A stretch of 64,000 nt of DNA from Dyella dinghuensis (GCF_003977615.1 NZ_RYZR01000005.1:682001-746000); one strand, 5' to 3'. Positions 27,974 through 37,306 are shown, numbered from the stretch's first letter. Translations and numbers: made by a program. The notes: a model not told the origin generated them from the sequence alone.

Positions 27974-28019
27974 TGACTACAGATGTAGTCATGGCGTAGG
28001 GTGACTACATCTGTAGTCA
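27974..28019. promoter_or_regulatory. Two perfect BlaI/MecI-type operators
   Basis: TGACTACAGATGTAGTCA (27974-27991) and TGACTACATCTGTAGTCA (28002-28019) are perfect 18-base palindromes with the TACA-N2-TGTA core recognised by BlaI/MecI/CopY repressors. Their centres are 28 bp apart. A TTGACT at 27973-27978 with TAGGGT at 27997-28002 (18-bp spacer) would be a promoter covered by both sites, so the repressor gene 16 bases downstream is probably autoregulated. Confidence 0.85.
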
Positions 28020-28034
28020 CGGCAGTGTCAGGTC

Positions 28035-28421
28035 ATGTCCAAACCAACCGTTGGCGATCAGGAGCTGGCGCTCCTGCACTATCTCGCCGAACACGAAAAT
28101 GCATCCGTGGGTGAAGTCGCTGCCGATTTCGGCGAATCGCGCGGCCTTGCGCGCTCGACCGTGCTGACCATGATGGAACGACTGCGCGCCAAGGCCTATC
28201 TAAAGCGGCGTCACGTCAGCGGCATGTATCGCTACAGCACCGCGACGGGCCCGGGTGAAGTGATGAGCCAGGCGGTCGGACAGTTTGTCGAGAAGACGCT
28301 GTCCGGCTCGCTTTCACCCTTCGTGGCCTGGATGTCGGAGAAGGCCGAAGTCACCGATGGCGAACTGGCCCAACTCGAAGCGCTGGTCGCGCAACTGCAA
28401 TCGCGACGCAAGGAGCCCTGA
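28035..28421 (+). CDS. BlaI/MecI/CopY family transcriptional repressor
   Basis: A 128-residue winged-helix repressor with SKPTVGDQELALLHYLAEH at the start, the recognition helix region LARSTVLTMMERLRAKAYL and a C-terminal dimerisation part (VEKTLSGSLSPFVAWM). Family members are inactivated by proteolysis triggered by a membrane M56 sensor. Here an M56 gene starts 2 bases after the stop, and two perfect operators lie just upstream. Regulated genes probably include the M56 gene and possibly the two permease genes that follow. Confidence 0.92.
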   Translation: MSKPTVGDQELALLHYLAEHENASVGEVAADFGESRGLARSTVLTMMERLRAKAYLKRRHVSGMYRYSTATGPGEVMSQAVGQFVEKTLSGSLSPFVAWMSEKAEVTDGELAQLEALVAQLQSRRKEP

Positions 28422-28423
28422 AG

Positions 28424-30427
28424 ATGGATACGCTCGCCGCACTTGTAGACACCTTGTTCGTGCGCCTTGCGTGGGCGACCGCGCAAGCGACCTTGCTGAT
28501 TGGCGCGTTGTGGCTGCTTGGGCGTTGCGTACCGCGCCTGGCTCCTGCGATGCGCTGCATGCTGTGGTGGCTTGTCGCCGCGCAGTTGTTGCTCGGCCTT
28601 ACGGTTAGCCATCCTGTCCCACTGCGCTGGTTGAAACCCGCAACGGCGAGCACGCCAGACACGCATCTGGTTGTAACGCACATCTCCAGCGGCGCGGATA
28701 ACAGCGCGCTGCCGATGCAAGCGTTGCCGGACAATCATGCAAGCAACGCGTTCGATCTCATGGCAGCGTCATGGTCGTGGCGCGAAACCGTTCTCGCTTT
28801 ATGGCTGCTGGTGATGGCGCTGCAGCTGTATATAGTTATCCGGCAATGGCGCGAAAGCAGAAAGCTGCTGCGCGAAGCAACGCCGATGCAGGATGAATCC
28901 CTTCATCTGCTATGCACACAGCAGGCACGCGTATTGGGATTGCGTCACTGTCCGCCGTTGTTGCTTTCCGACGCGATCACCTCGCCGCAGGTGACGGGCA
29001 TGTGGCGCCCAGTCGTTCTATTTCCGGGCACGCACGCGCTGAACGATGACGAATCCGCGATGGCGCTCGCACACGAACTGGCACATATACGCCGCGGCGA
29101 TCTGTGGCTTGGATGGGTGCCGGCGATCGCACAACGCCTGTTCTTTTTCCATCCGCTGGTGCATTGGGCAATGCGCGAATACGCCTTGAATCGCGAAGCG
29201 GCCTGCGATGCACATGTGCTTAAACAACCGACACTGGAGCCACGCGATTACGGCCGTCTGCTGCTTCGTCTTGGCGTGTCCGCACCCATGCACTCCAGCC
29301 TCGCAGGCGCATCGCCGACGTTCAACAATTTGAAGAGGCGCATGATCATGCTGCAGCAAACAAGCATCGCCCCATCGCGTGCGCGCGGATGGGTATGGGT
29401 GGTTGCGGTTGCGCTTATTGGCATACTGCCGTACCGGTTGACGACTGCTGATCCTGTCCATACGAGCGCGACGAGCGCCGATCAAACGGCCGACAGTGCG
29501 GTATTCACACCGGCCCCACCGCCGCCACCGCCCGCCACACCTGCCATACAGCCCCCGCCACCTCCGCCGCCCACACCCGCAATACCGCCACCGCCACCCG
29601 TGTCAGCGCAACTGGCAGAGCAGGCAGCGCCTGCATTGCCCGCTGCGCCGGCTGTCCCTGCTGCTCCACCTGCTCCGGCTTCGCCGCCTGCTCCTGCTGC
29701 TCCACCTATACCGGCTGCACCACCAGCTCCCGCCGCGCCAGCCATGCCTCCTGCACCACCTTCATTCACAGCAAGGCACATGGATATCGACATCAATTCC
29801 AATGCCAAACACGGCTTCGTACTTTTCGATGGCGATTCCCTCATCGTGAACGGCAGCGACGCCGATTCACGCACCGCCTATCGCTACTACAAACCACCCG
29901 TACCGATGCTCTGGTATCGCAACGGCGGCACGAGTTACGTCATCCATGATCCAGACATCATCCAGGAAGCACGCAACACATATTCGACGGTGACGGAAGT
30001 GGCGCGCGAGCAGGGTGAACTCGCGGGACGACAAGGATCGCTGGCGGGAGAACAAGCTGGATTGGCAGCAAGGGAAGCGGCCTTGGCCGGACGTCAGGCT
30101 GAGCTGGAAGGCCGCCGCGCCGCGCTGGAAGCAAAAAGAGAAGCGTTGCGCGTCAAAGCGGAAGCATCCGAAGAGAAGGTGGCCGACGAGGCAAGCCTGA
30201 CCGGCCAACTGGCAGGTGTAGGTGACGAGGCCAGGGAGATAAGTCTTCAGTACGCGAATATCCGCAGCGAACAAAAGGATTTGTCGGACCGTCAGAAACA
30301 GTTGGAGCACGAAATGGAAAACCTGAGTGCCCGGCAGAGAGAAGCGTCCGAGCAAGTGGACGCGCAAATGGGCAAGTTGCTGGACAAAGCCAAGACTAGA
30401 GGTTTGGCGGAACCCGTCAGCCGATAA
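28424..30427 (+). CDS. BlaR1-like M56 membrane metallopeptidase with a coiled-coil tail
   Basis: A 667-residue protein. Residues 1-140 contain about three membrane helices; the zinc motif is AHELAHIRRGD (H217/H221) with a downstream REAACDAHVL that supplies the third ligand. A further helix (about 325-343) leads to a very Pro/Ala-rich stretch (about 360-445), then a small globular part (KPPVPMLWYRNGGTSYVIHD) and a charged coiled coil (about 520-650) with repeats such as LAGRQAELEGRRAALEAKRE. Unlike true BlaR1 there is no penicillin-binding sensor domain with SxxK/KTG motifs, so the signal is probably not a beta-lactam. It would cleave or trigger cleavage of the BlaI-type repressor encoded just upstream. 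Confidence 0.85.
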   Translation: MDTLAALVDTLFVRLAWATAQATLLIGALWLLGRCVPRLAPAMRCMLWWLVAAQLLLGLTVSHPVPLRWLKPATASTPDTHLVVTHISSGADNSALPMQALPDNHASNAFDLMAASWSWRETVLALWLLVMALQLYIVIRQWRESRKLLREATPMQDESLHLLCTQQARVLGLRHCPPLLLSDAITSPQVTGMWRPVVLFPGTHALNDDESAMALAHELAHIRRGDLWLGWVPAIAQRLFFFHPLVHWAMREYALNREAACDAHVLKQPTLEPRDYGRLLLRLGVSAPMHSSLAGASPTFNNLKRRMIMLQQTSIAPSRARGWVWVVAVALIGILPYRLTTADPVHTSATSADQTADSAVFTPAPPPPPPATPAIQPPPPPPPTPAIPPPPPVSAQLAEQAAPALPAAPAVPAAPPAPASPPAPAAPPIPAAPPAPAAPAMPPAPPSFTARHMDIDINSNAKHGFVLFDGDSLIVNGSDADSRTAYRYYKPPVPMLWYRNGGTSYVIHDPDIIQEARNTYSTVTEVAREQGELAGRQGSLAGEQAGLAAREAALAGRQAELEGRRAALEAKREALRVKAEASEEKVADEASLTGQLAGVGDEAREISLQYANIRSEQKDLSDRQKQLEHEMENLSARQREASEQVDAQMGKLLDKAKTRGLAEPVSR

Positions 30428-30549
30428 GACGCTCCTAAAAATCGGGCGTTGCCGTAGCGCACGCCCGTCGCTCGCCTGACATACCCACGTCGACACAAAC
30501 GCCTGCTCAGCAGGCGTCAGGGACTTTTGCGCTCTTTTGGAGGCCATCG

Positions 30550-31854
30550 ATGTTCGGTTACTACCTACTGCTCGCCACGTACAGCCTTAAGCGCAGTCGT
30601 GTCATCACCGTACTAATGATTCTGGCGATTGGTCTCGGCATCGGCGCAAGCATGACGATGATCACCGTGCTGCATGTGATGTCGGGCGACCCCTTACCCG
30701 ATCGCAGCGCACAGCTCTATGTGCCGCTCATCGATCCGATGCCCGTCAGCAACGACACCAAATCCAAGAACACCACGCCCGAAGCGGACGTGACCTGGGT
30801 CGATGCCATGAATCTATTGCACGACGCGCGCGCCGAACGGCAAACCGCGATGGCTGCCGCGTCGCTGCCGGTTCGTCCGCAACAAAGCAACCTGCGGCCG
30901 TTCTTCGAAAACGGTCATTACGTCACGGCCGATTTCTTTCCGATGTTCGGCACTGCATTTCGCGCCGGTAGCGGATGGACGGCACAGGATGATGCAGAGC
31001 ATGCGCGCGTGGTCGTGCTCAACACCGAACTCAATCGCAAGCTATTCGGCGATGCATCGGGCATCGGCCGAACCGTGCGCCTGAAGAACACCGACTTTCG
31101 CGTCGTCGGTGTCCTGGATAACTGGAATCCGCAGCCGGTCTTTTATACGCGGATCGACGACCGCGCGTTCGGCAGCACCGATCAGTTCTTTTTGCCATTG
31201 CAAACTGCGCAAGAGCTGGGCTTCGATTTCCACGGCCGTTTCGCATGCTGGGGCGACGGTGGCGACAACCGCACCAGCGACCATTGCACCTGGCTGCAAT
31301 TCTGGGTGCAGTTGAGCGACGCGAAGAAAGCCCGTGCCTATGGCGATTATCTCGCCGACTACTGGCACGACCAGCAAACGCATGGCCGGTTTCCACGACC
31401 GGTGAATCCGCAACTTTACGGATTGATGGATTGGCTGGTCAGCCAACACGTCGTTCCGGACGACCTGCGATTGCAGATGTGGTTGGCGATTGGATTTCTC
31501 GGCGTCTGCATGATCAACATCGTCGGCCTGCTGCTCGCGAAATTTCTAAGGCGCAGCGGCGAAATCAGCGTGCGGCGCGCGCTGGGTGCACGCAAGCGCG
31601 ACATCTTCCTGCAGCTCGGCATCGAGTCGGCAGTGATCGGTCTCGCAGGCGGCACGCTGGGCTTGATGCTGGCGGAGTTCGGATTGTGGACGGTCCGCCA
31701 GCGCCCGGACGGTTACGCAAAACTCGCGCAAATGGATCCCACCATGCTGCTTGCAACCTTCGCGCTCGCCATCGTCGCAAGCGTGCTCGCCGGTTTGCTG
31801 CCTGCCTGGCGCGCCTGCCATGTCACGCCAGCCCTGCAACTCAAAACTCAATGA
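30550..31854 (+). CDS. ABC transporter permease, MacB/FtsX type (first of pair)
   Basis: A 434-residue permease with an N-terminal helix (YLLLATYSLKRSRVITVLMILAIGLGIG), a large periplasmic MacB-like domain (about 50-300) and three C-terminal helices carrying the FtsX signature region EISVRRALGARKRDIFLQLGIES. Such permeases work with a separate ATPase in lipoprotein or peptide transport and mechanotransmission. No ATP-binding gene lies beside it. It follows the M56 gene by 122 bases on the same strand. Confidence 0.87.
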   Translation: MFGYYLLLATYSLKRSRVITVLMILAIGLGIGASMTMITVLHVMSGDPLPDRSAQLYVPLIDPMPVSNDTKSKNTTPEADVTWVDAMNLLHDARAERQTAMAAASLPVRPQQSNLRPFFENGHYVTADFFPMFGTAFRAGSGWTAQDDAEHARVVVLNTELNRKLFGDASGIGRTVRLKNTDFRVVGVLDNWNPQPVFYTRIDDRAFGSTDQFFLPLQTAQELGFDFHGRFACWGDGGDNRTSDHCTWLQFWVQLSDAKKARAYGDYLADYWHDQQTHGRFPRPVNPQLYGLMDWLVSQHVVPDDLRLQMWLAIGFLGVCMINIVGLLLAKFLRRSGEISVRRALGARKRDIFLQLGIESAVIGLAGGTLGLMLAEFGLWTVRQRPDGYAKLAQMDPTMLLATFALAIVASVLAGLLPAWRACHVTPALQLKTQ

Positions 31855-31865
31855 CGAGGCCAATC

Positions 31866-33080
31866 ATGTCGCTGTCACCCGTTATCGCCAGCCTCACCCG
31901 GCACAAACTCACGGCGTTGCTGCTGGTTGTGCAGGTCAGCCTGACGTGCGCGATCGTGTGCAATGTCGCCTTCATGATCGCCCATCGCACATCGCAACTG
32001 CGGCAACCCAGTGGCGTTGTCGAAGATGAGTTGGTGATGGTCGATAGCGACAATCTGGACGACAACGCGCAATCGCTCGTGCGACACAAGGCCGATATCG
32101 CTGCATTGAGTGCCATCACTGGCGTGAAATCAGTGGCCGCTGTCGATGCGTTGCCGTTCAACGGCAACGATTGGAGCAACGGCATCTCACTGGCACCCAA
32201 TGTCACGTCGAAGATCACCGCTACCGCCTACAACGGCACCTCAGGCGAAATCGCCGCACTGGGTCTGCATCTGGTCGAAGGCCGCGATTTTCAGTCGAAC
32301 GAATACATACCCATCGATACCGCGCACGACTGGGCCGGTATCGATCATGTGGCGGTCACTATCGTGACGCGTGCACTGGCCGATCAACTTTTCCCTGGTC
32401 AGGACCCGTTGGGAAAAATCATCTATCCCGGTAACGGCCCGGTTCGCATCATCGGCGTGGTGGATCATCTGGCGCGGCCGCACACCCACGACGGTGCGCA
32501 GAATGAATACGCCACGCTGTTTCCGTTATTGCCCGATGGGAACGATGTCACCTACGTGCTGCGCACATCCGCGCAAGATCGCGATCGGGTCTTGAAAGAA
32601 GCCAGCCAGGTACTGAACCGTCTCGACGACAACCGCATACTTCGGCATCCGCAAACATTCAGTCAATTGCGCGCCGACTATTTCCATCGCAGCCGCACGA
32701 TGATTTCCCTGCTGCTTGCTGCGGCAGGAGGTTTGTTGCTTGTCACGGCGCTGGGTATTGCGGGCCTTGCCAGCTTTTGGGTGCAGCAGCGCAAGCGGTC
32801 TATCGGCATTCGTCGTGCGGTGGGCGCCACGCGGCGCGACATCCTGCGCTATTTCCAGAACGAGAACTTCCTGATCGTCAGCGCTGGCATCGTGTTTGGC
32901 TCATTGTTGGCCTATGCGCTGAATCTCGCGCTGATGGAGCATTACGAACAACCGCGTTTGCCGCTGTCTTACCTCGGCATTGGCGCGCTTTCGCTATGGC
33001 TGCTTGGTCAGCTTGCCGTGCTCGGCCCAGCCTTGCGTGCCGCGGCAGTGCCGCCTGTCGTCGCAACGCGTGCAACGTGA
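31866..33080 (+). CDS. ABC transporter permease, MacB/FtsX type (second of pair)
   Basis: A 404-residue permease paralogous to the gene 11 bases upstream: N-terminal helix (HKLTALLLVVQVSLTCAIVCNVAFM), periplasmic domain with LVEGRDFQSNEY and LADQLFPGQDPLGKII, and a C-terminal FtsX domain with RKRSIGIRRAVGATRRDILRYF. The ATG at 31866 has GAGG upstream; another in-frame ATG at 31851 overlaps the preceding stop but lacks a ribosome-binding site. The very long open frame upstream on this strand is a shadow of the first permease. Together they could form a heterodimer lacking its ATPase partner in this locus. Confidence 0.87.
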   Translation: MSLSPVIASLTRHKLTALLLVVQVSLTCAIVCNVAFMIAHRTSQLRQPSGVVEDELVMVDSDNLDDNAQSLVRHKADIAALSAITGVKSVAAVDALPFNGNDWSNGISLAPNVTSKITATAYNGTSGEIAALGLHLVEGRDFQSNEYIPIDTAHDWAGIDHVAVTIVTRALADQLFPGQDPLGKIIYPGNGPVRIIGVVDHLARPHTHDGAQNEYATLFPLLPDGNDVTYVLRTSAQDRDRVLKEASQVLNRLDDNRILRHPQTFSQLRADYFHRSRTMISLLLAAAGGLLLVTALGIAGLASFWVQQRKRSIGIRRAVGATRRDILRYFQNENFLIVSAGIVFGSLLAYALNLALMEHYEQPRLPLSYLGIGALSLWLLGQLAVLGPALRAAAVPPVVATRAT

Positions 33081-33088
33081 TGAAAGCA

Positions 33089-33120
33089 CCGCGAGCAGCA
33101 GGATCGGCTGCTGCTCGCGG
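33089..33120. terminator. Strong hairpin between convergent permease and peptidase genes
   Basis: A 13-bp perfect stem (33089-33101 with 33108-33120, 6-base loop) sits in the 46-base gap between the two stop codons. No long T run is present on either strand, but the position suits a shared terminator. Confidence 0.65.
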
Positions 33121-33126
33121 ACAGGA

Positions 33127-35475
33127 TTATTTCCAGGGCCAGGGCTTGAGTGCGTATTCCTTGGGCGGTGTGTCACCGGCCAGGTTGGTCACGAAGTAGT
33201 CCCAGCGACGACGCGTGATGTATGGCGTTGCCGCCGCATAGCCGTGATGTTGGTTGGGCACCATCAGCATGTCGAAGTCCTTGTTCGCCTTCATCAACGC
33301 ATCGACAACCAGCAAGGTGTTGTAGAACGGTACGTTGTCGTCAATCGTGCCGTGCACCAGCATCAGGCGACCCTTGAGGTTCTTCGCCTGATCTTCGTTG
33401 GCCTGATTGTCGTAATTGGTGCTGCCATCCTTGTTAGTGGTCAGCAGACCCTGCCACTTTTCGCCCCAATCGTCTTCGTATTCGCGGTTGTCGTGGTTGC
33501 CGCTCTCGGACCAGCCGACCTTGAAGAAATCGGGATAGCGGAACATGGCATCGGCGGTTGCGTCGCCACCACCGGAGTGACCCCAGATGCCTACGCGTTC
33601 CAGGTCGATCCAGTTATAACGCTGGGCAAGTTCCTTGATCGCAACGACCTGGTCGGGCAACGTGTTGTCACCCATGTTGCCGTACCACGTATCGTGGAAT
33701 GACTTGGAACGCCACGGCGTGCCCATGCCATCGATGGCGACGACGATGAAGCCGAGTTCCGCCAGCGACTGATCGTCATACTGCGAAGGCATGAAGCCGT
33801 AGGTGTACACCGAACCGGTCTGCGGACCCGGATAGATGTAGTCGACGATCGGATATTTCTTCTTCGGATCGAAGTGCGTGGGTTTGAACATCAATCCATA
33901 CACATCCGTTTTGCCATCGCGCGCTTTCAGCGTGATCAGCTCGGGCGGCTGCCAACCCGTGGCAACAAGGCGCGAAATGTCGGCCTTGGCGACGCTTGCC
34001 GCCGTGTGGCCATCGTTCGCATCGCGCAACACGGCGACCGGCGGTGCGGAGGTCGTGGAATAACTGTCGACGAAATACTTGCCATCTTCGGACATCGTGA
34101 TGGTGTGGTCGGCATTTTCCGGCGACAGCAGCGTCGGTTCGCCGCCATCCAGACTCACTTTCCAGAACTGCTGGTAGTACGGATTCACGCCCGGCGTGCG
34201 ACCCACGCCACGGAACCACACCGTGCGCGTTTTCGTATCGACCTTCAGCACTTCGGTGACGTTGCCATCGCCGGTGGTGATCGCGTGCTTGAGCTTGCCG
34301 TCGGTGAGATCGTAGAGGTATAGGTTGCCCCAGTTGCTGCGCTCACTGAACCAGATCGCTTCGTGCGTATCGGGCAGGTATCGCCAGTTCACGGTGCCGT
34401 TGCCGCTTTCGTAATCCGTGGCGACGTCTTCGTGGAAGACGGTGCGTACTTCGCCCGTTTTGGTATCGGCAATGCGGAAGGTTTCGTGCTTGTGATCGCG
34501 CGATGTGGAAACAAACGCCAGCGTGTTGCCGTCCTGCGACCACTTCACATCATCCCAGCCGCCGTCTTCGCCGCAGCTGACGTCGTCGCACAAGGTAGAG
34601 CGGTGCTGATCGGCCGGCATCTTCAAGCGCACGACCTTATGCCCGGGCACATTGATGATGACGCGTTCGATCATCGTGATGTTCTTGTCGCCCGGCAGCG
34701 GATATTTCCATGCCGAAAGTTCCGGATGGCCGACGCGCGTGGTGACCGTATACATATCGCCGTCGAGACGCTGGTCTTGCTGGAACGTCGCGATCTGTTT
34801 CGAATCGGGCGACCATTCGAGAATGGCGTTATCGGTGTGTTTCCAGCCCGCGTTGTCGGTCGCGTAGCCGAAGTTCTCCACGCCATCGGTAGTGAGCTGC
34901 GTTTCCTTGCCGGTGACAACGTCGCGCACCCACAGATTCCAGTTGCGGATGAAGGCTTCCTGCTTGCGATCGGGCGACAGCACGCCCGGCTCCTTGCCGG
35001 TTTTTACGAGCGTGCTCTTATCCACGCACTCGCCGGCGGCCTTGAGGTTGCACAGATACGTGGTGCCACCGACTTCGACCTGGTCGCGGCCATCGGCGGC
35101 CACGCGGTAGTCGGTGATGCCAAGCTTGTCGGTCTTGACCGATTTCGCGCCGGCCTTCGTCAGCGCGCTGGCGAGTTTGACGTGATCGAACAACGGCGAT
35201 GCCTTGCCACTCGTCACATCCATCTGCACGTAGTGATCGCCGTGCACATCGTGATCGACATACCAGAAGTGCGTGCCATCGATCCAATGCACGGTACGCA
35301 CCGCGTGATCGACCAGCGGCATCGTGTTGTAGGGCATAAAACGCTCGGCCTGCGCATAATCCTGCGCGGTCAGCGTATGGCCCTCGGCCATGACATGGCC
35401 CGCGTACGACGTCGCCGCCAGCAACCCGCACACCATTGCGCCGTACAGACGCGACGTTCCGATTCTCGAACGCAT
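33127..35475 (-). CDS. Secreted S9 family (DPP-IV-like) peptidase
   Basis: A 782-residue prolyl-dipeptidyl-peptidase-like enzyme. It has an N-terminal signal peptide (about 1-30), an eight-bladed propeller region (about 60-500) and an alpha/beta hydrolase domain whose catalytic triad is visible as Ser in GIWGHSGGGDAT, Asp in VHGTIDDNVPF and His in NQHHGYAA. Such enzymes release X-Pro dipeptides in the periplasm or outside the cell and are common in xanthomonads. The start at 35475 has GGGGAG upstream and gives the signal peptide; the open frame extends 20 codons further without need. Monocistronic. Confidence 0.92.
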   Translation of the reverse strand: MRSRIGTSRLYGAMVCGLLAATSYAGHVMAEGHTLTAQDYAQAERFMPYNTMPLVDHAVRTVHWIDGTHFWYVDHDVHGDHYVQMDVTSGKASPLFDHVKLASALTKAGAKSVKTDKLGITDYRVAADGRDQVEVGGTTYLCNLKAAGECVDKSTLVKTGKEPGVLSPDRKQEAFIRNWNLWVRDVVTGKETQLTTDGVENFGYATDNAGWKHTDNAILEWSPDSKQIATFQQDQRLDGDMYTVTTRVGHPELSAWKYPLPGDKNITMIERVIINVPGHKVVRLKMPADQHRSTLCDDVSCGEDGGWDDVKWSQDGNTLAFVSTSRDHKHETFRIADTKTGEVRTVFHEDVATDYESGNGTVNWRYLPDTHEAIWFSERSNWGNLYLYDLTDGKLKHAITTGDGNVTEVLKVDTKTRTVWFRGVGRTPGVNPYYQQFWKVSLDGGEPTLLSPENADHTITMSEDGKYFVDSYSTTSAPPVAVLRDANDGHTAASVAKADISRLVATGWQPPELITLKARDGKTDVYGLMFKPTHFDPKKKYPIVDYIYPGPQTGSVYTYGFMPSQYDDQSLAELGFIVVAIDGMGTPWRSKSFHDTWYGNMGDNTLPDQVVAIKELAQRYNWIDLERVGIWGHSGGGDATADAMFRYPDFFKVGWSESGNHDNREYEDDWGEKWQGLLTTNKDGSTNYDNQANEDQAKNLKGRLMLVHGTIDDNVPFYNTLLVVDALMKANKDFDMLMVPNQHHGYAAATPYITRRRWDYFVTNLAGDTPPKEYALKPWPWK

Positions 35476-35648
35476 GCTCACTCCCCGGTAAGAAAACGAA
35501 CTGCCGCCGCAGCGGCTGCCCCCAAACTGTAACAACCCTACATCCTAATAGCCCGCGGCATCGCACACCCCTGCCAAAGGTACGCGGCGTGGCATTGGAC
35601 GGCGAGCGGTCTTATTGTGTGCGCTCCCCAACCCACTTGCGTTGCCCC

Positions 35649-36035
35649 ATGACCGACACCTTGCCCGAAGCCCGTCTGCTGGAAATGGTTTTCCCCGACC
35701 ACACCAACCATCTCGGGACCCTGTTCGGCGGACAGGCGCTGGCCTGGATGGACAAGGCGGCATTTATTGTTGCCTCACGCCACGCACGACGCATCGTCGT
35801 TACGGCGCGCTCGGAAGAAGTGAGTTTCCGCGTGCCCGTTCGGAAGGGCCAATTGGTGGAACTGGTCGCGCGCATCGTCGGCACCGGCCGCAGTTCCATG
35901 CAGGTTGAAGTGGAGATGACGGCCGAAGATCCGTTGACGGGCGACCGCCGCGTCTGCACCACCGGCCGTTTCGTCATGATCGCGCTCGATTCGAACGGCT
36001 CGCCTACGCCGGTGCCGTCTCTTACTGCCAACTGA
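35649..36035 (+). CDS. Acyl-CoA thioesterase (hotdog fold, YciA/BFIT-like)
   Basis: A 128-residue thioesterase. The family pattern MVFPDHTNHLGTLFGGQALAW at the start contains the catalytic Asn/Asp region and is followed by DKAAFIVASRH and a C-terminal strand ending FVMIAL. These enzymes hydrolyse acyl-CoAs to free acids in the cytosol and act as hexamers. The open frame continues upstream from 35436, but that part overlaps the divergent peptidase leader. The ATG at 35649 matches the family N-terminus; no clear ribosome-binding site is visible. Confidence 0.88.
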   Translation: MTDTLPEARLLEMVFPDHTNHLGTLFGGQALAWMDKAAFIVASRHARRIVVTARSEEVSFRVPVRKGQLVELVARIVGTGRSSMQVEVEMTAEDPLTGDRRVCTTGRFVMIALDSNGSPTPVPSLTAN

Positions 36036-36055
36036 TCCTTCCACAGGGGATTTGC

Positions 36056-36805
36056 ATGTCGCACACATTGACTGTCATCGGCAATTACATCTCGCCGTAC
36101 GTTCGCAAGGTGCTTGTGTGCCTGGAGCTGAAGGGTATCGAGTACGTTATCGATCCGATTACACCCTTTGTCGGCAACGATGCGTTTACCCGAATAAGCC
36201 CGCTGCGACGTGTGCCGATACTGATCGACGGCGATCTGGTTCTCAACGATTCCTCGGTGATTTGCCAGTATCTGGAAGACAAATATCCGTCGCCTTCGCT
36301 CTTTCCTGCGGACATCGTCGCGCGCGCGAAAGCGCGTTGGCTAGAGGAATACGCGGATACGCGTCTGGCCGATGTGCTGATATGGCGCGTGTTTTATCAG
36401 CTGGCGATTCGTCGGCACATCTTTGGCGAGACGCCCGACGACAGTATCGTGCAGCAGGCGCGCGATGTGGATATTCCGGCGACGCTCGATTATCTGGAGA
36501 CGCAATTGCCTGCTGAAGGTTTCATCTTTGGCGATTTGTCAATCGCCGATATCAGCATTGCCTGTTATTTCCGTACGGCGTCGTTTGTGCGTTATGTGGT
36601 GGATGCACAGCGGTGGCCGCGCATCGCGGCGTTGATTCAGAACGTGTTGGCGTTGCCTTCGTTTCAGAAGTTGGCGAAGTTGGAGGATCATGTTCTTCGA
36701 TTACCGCCTGCGCAGCAGCGTGAGGCGCTTATTGCGGTGGGGGCGCCGATTACGCGTGAGACGATGGCGACGGATACGCCGCGGCATGGGTTTCCTCGTA
36801 ACTGA
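36056..36805 (+). CDS. Glutathione S-transferase family protein
   Basis: A 249-residue GST with an N-terminal thioredoxin-like domain (TVIGNYISPYVRKVLVCLEL, with the substrate-side RRVPILIDGDLVLNDSSVICQYLE, which holds the glutathione-binding Pro and Ser) and an all-helical C-terminal domain including the N-capping region FGDLSIADISIAC. GGGGA precedes the ATG. It starts 20 bases after the thioesterase stop and is probably cotranscribed. The C-terminal part ends in a short tail rich in Thr/Pro/His. Substrate unknown. Confidence 0.88.
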   Translation: MSHTLTVIGNYISPYVRKVLVCLELKGIEYVIDPITPFVGNDAFTRISPLRRVPILIDGDLVLNDSSVICQYLEDKYPSPSLFPADIVARAKARWLEEYADTRLADVLIWRVFYQLAIRRHIFGETPDDSIVQQARDVDIPATLDYLETQLPAEGFIFGDLSIADISIACYFRTASFVRYVVDAQRWPRIAALIQNVLALPSFQKLAKLEDHVLRLPPAQQREALIAVGAPITRETMATDTPRHGFPRN

Positions 36806-36988
36806 AGATTCTCTGCGTTTAATCCATCATCGATCATCCCGCGATCACGTTTATCCCGTCATTCCCGCGAAGGCCGGAGGCGTTTTACAACAGCGAAGCT
36901 GGTCATCCAGTGGCGTTATCGTTTGGTTGTGCGCTATCGCCAGGTTGCTCGCCTGCGCGGCGGGCGTTTCGTGCCTCTGCCGAGGCCC

Positions 36989-37039
36989 GAGTCACTTTTC
37001 TTTGCGGGCCCAAAGAAAAGTAACCCAAAGAAATGGCCT
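36989..37039 (+). repeat. GAGTCAC core repeat, copy 1
   Basis: Core GAGTCACTTTTCTTTGCGGG followed by CCCAAAGAAAAGTAACCCAAAG and AAATGGCCT. The CTTTTCTTTG...CAAAGAAAAG part forms a 10-bp hairpin. Orientation forward. Confidence 0.8.
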
Positions 37040-37306
37040 GAAGGGCTCTCAGCAATGGCTGGATAAAAACACGGAAGGGCTGTGCCCACATGAGGCGTTA
37101 CGTTCCAAATACGCCGCATCGCTACACCGCAACGCGTTGGGCCCCAGAGGGCTTAGAGCATGCGGCCGCCCGTCTTGCGGAGCGACTCGCTTTCAGCCCT
37201 CACCGCTCAATACTCGCGGTTTAGCAGCTCCGCGGAAGCGGGCACGCGAAATATTTCGCTGGAGATGAGCTGCAATGCTTATTTACCTCAACAACAAAAG
37301 CTTTTG

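Noticed and set aside
28424-30427. Calling the M56 protein a true BlaR1 beta-lactam sensor.
   Set aside because: The C-terminal part lacks a penicillin-binding domain and is Pro-rich plus coiled coil; no beta-lactamase gene is nearby.
31245-31865. A 207-codon upstream extension of the second permease frame.
   Set aside because: It overlaps the first permease in another frame and is Arg-rich without family similarity; the real start with GAGG is at 31866.
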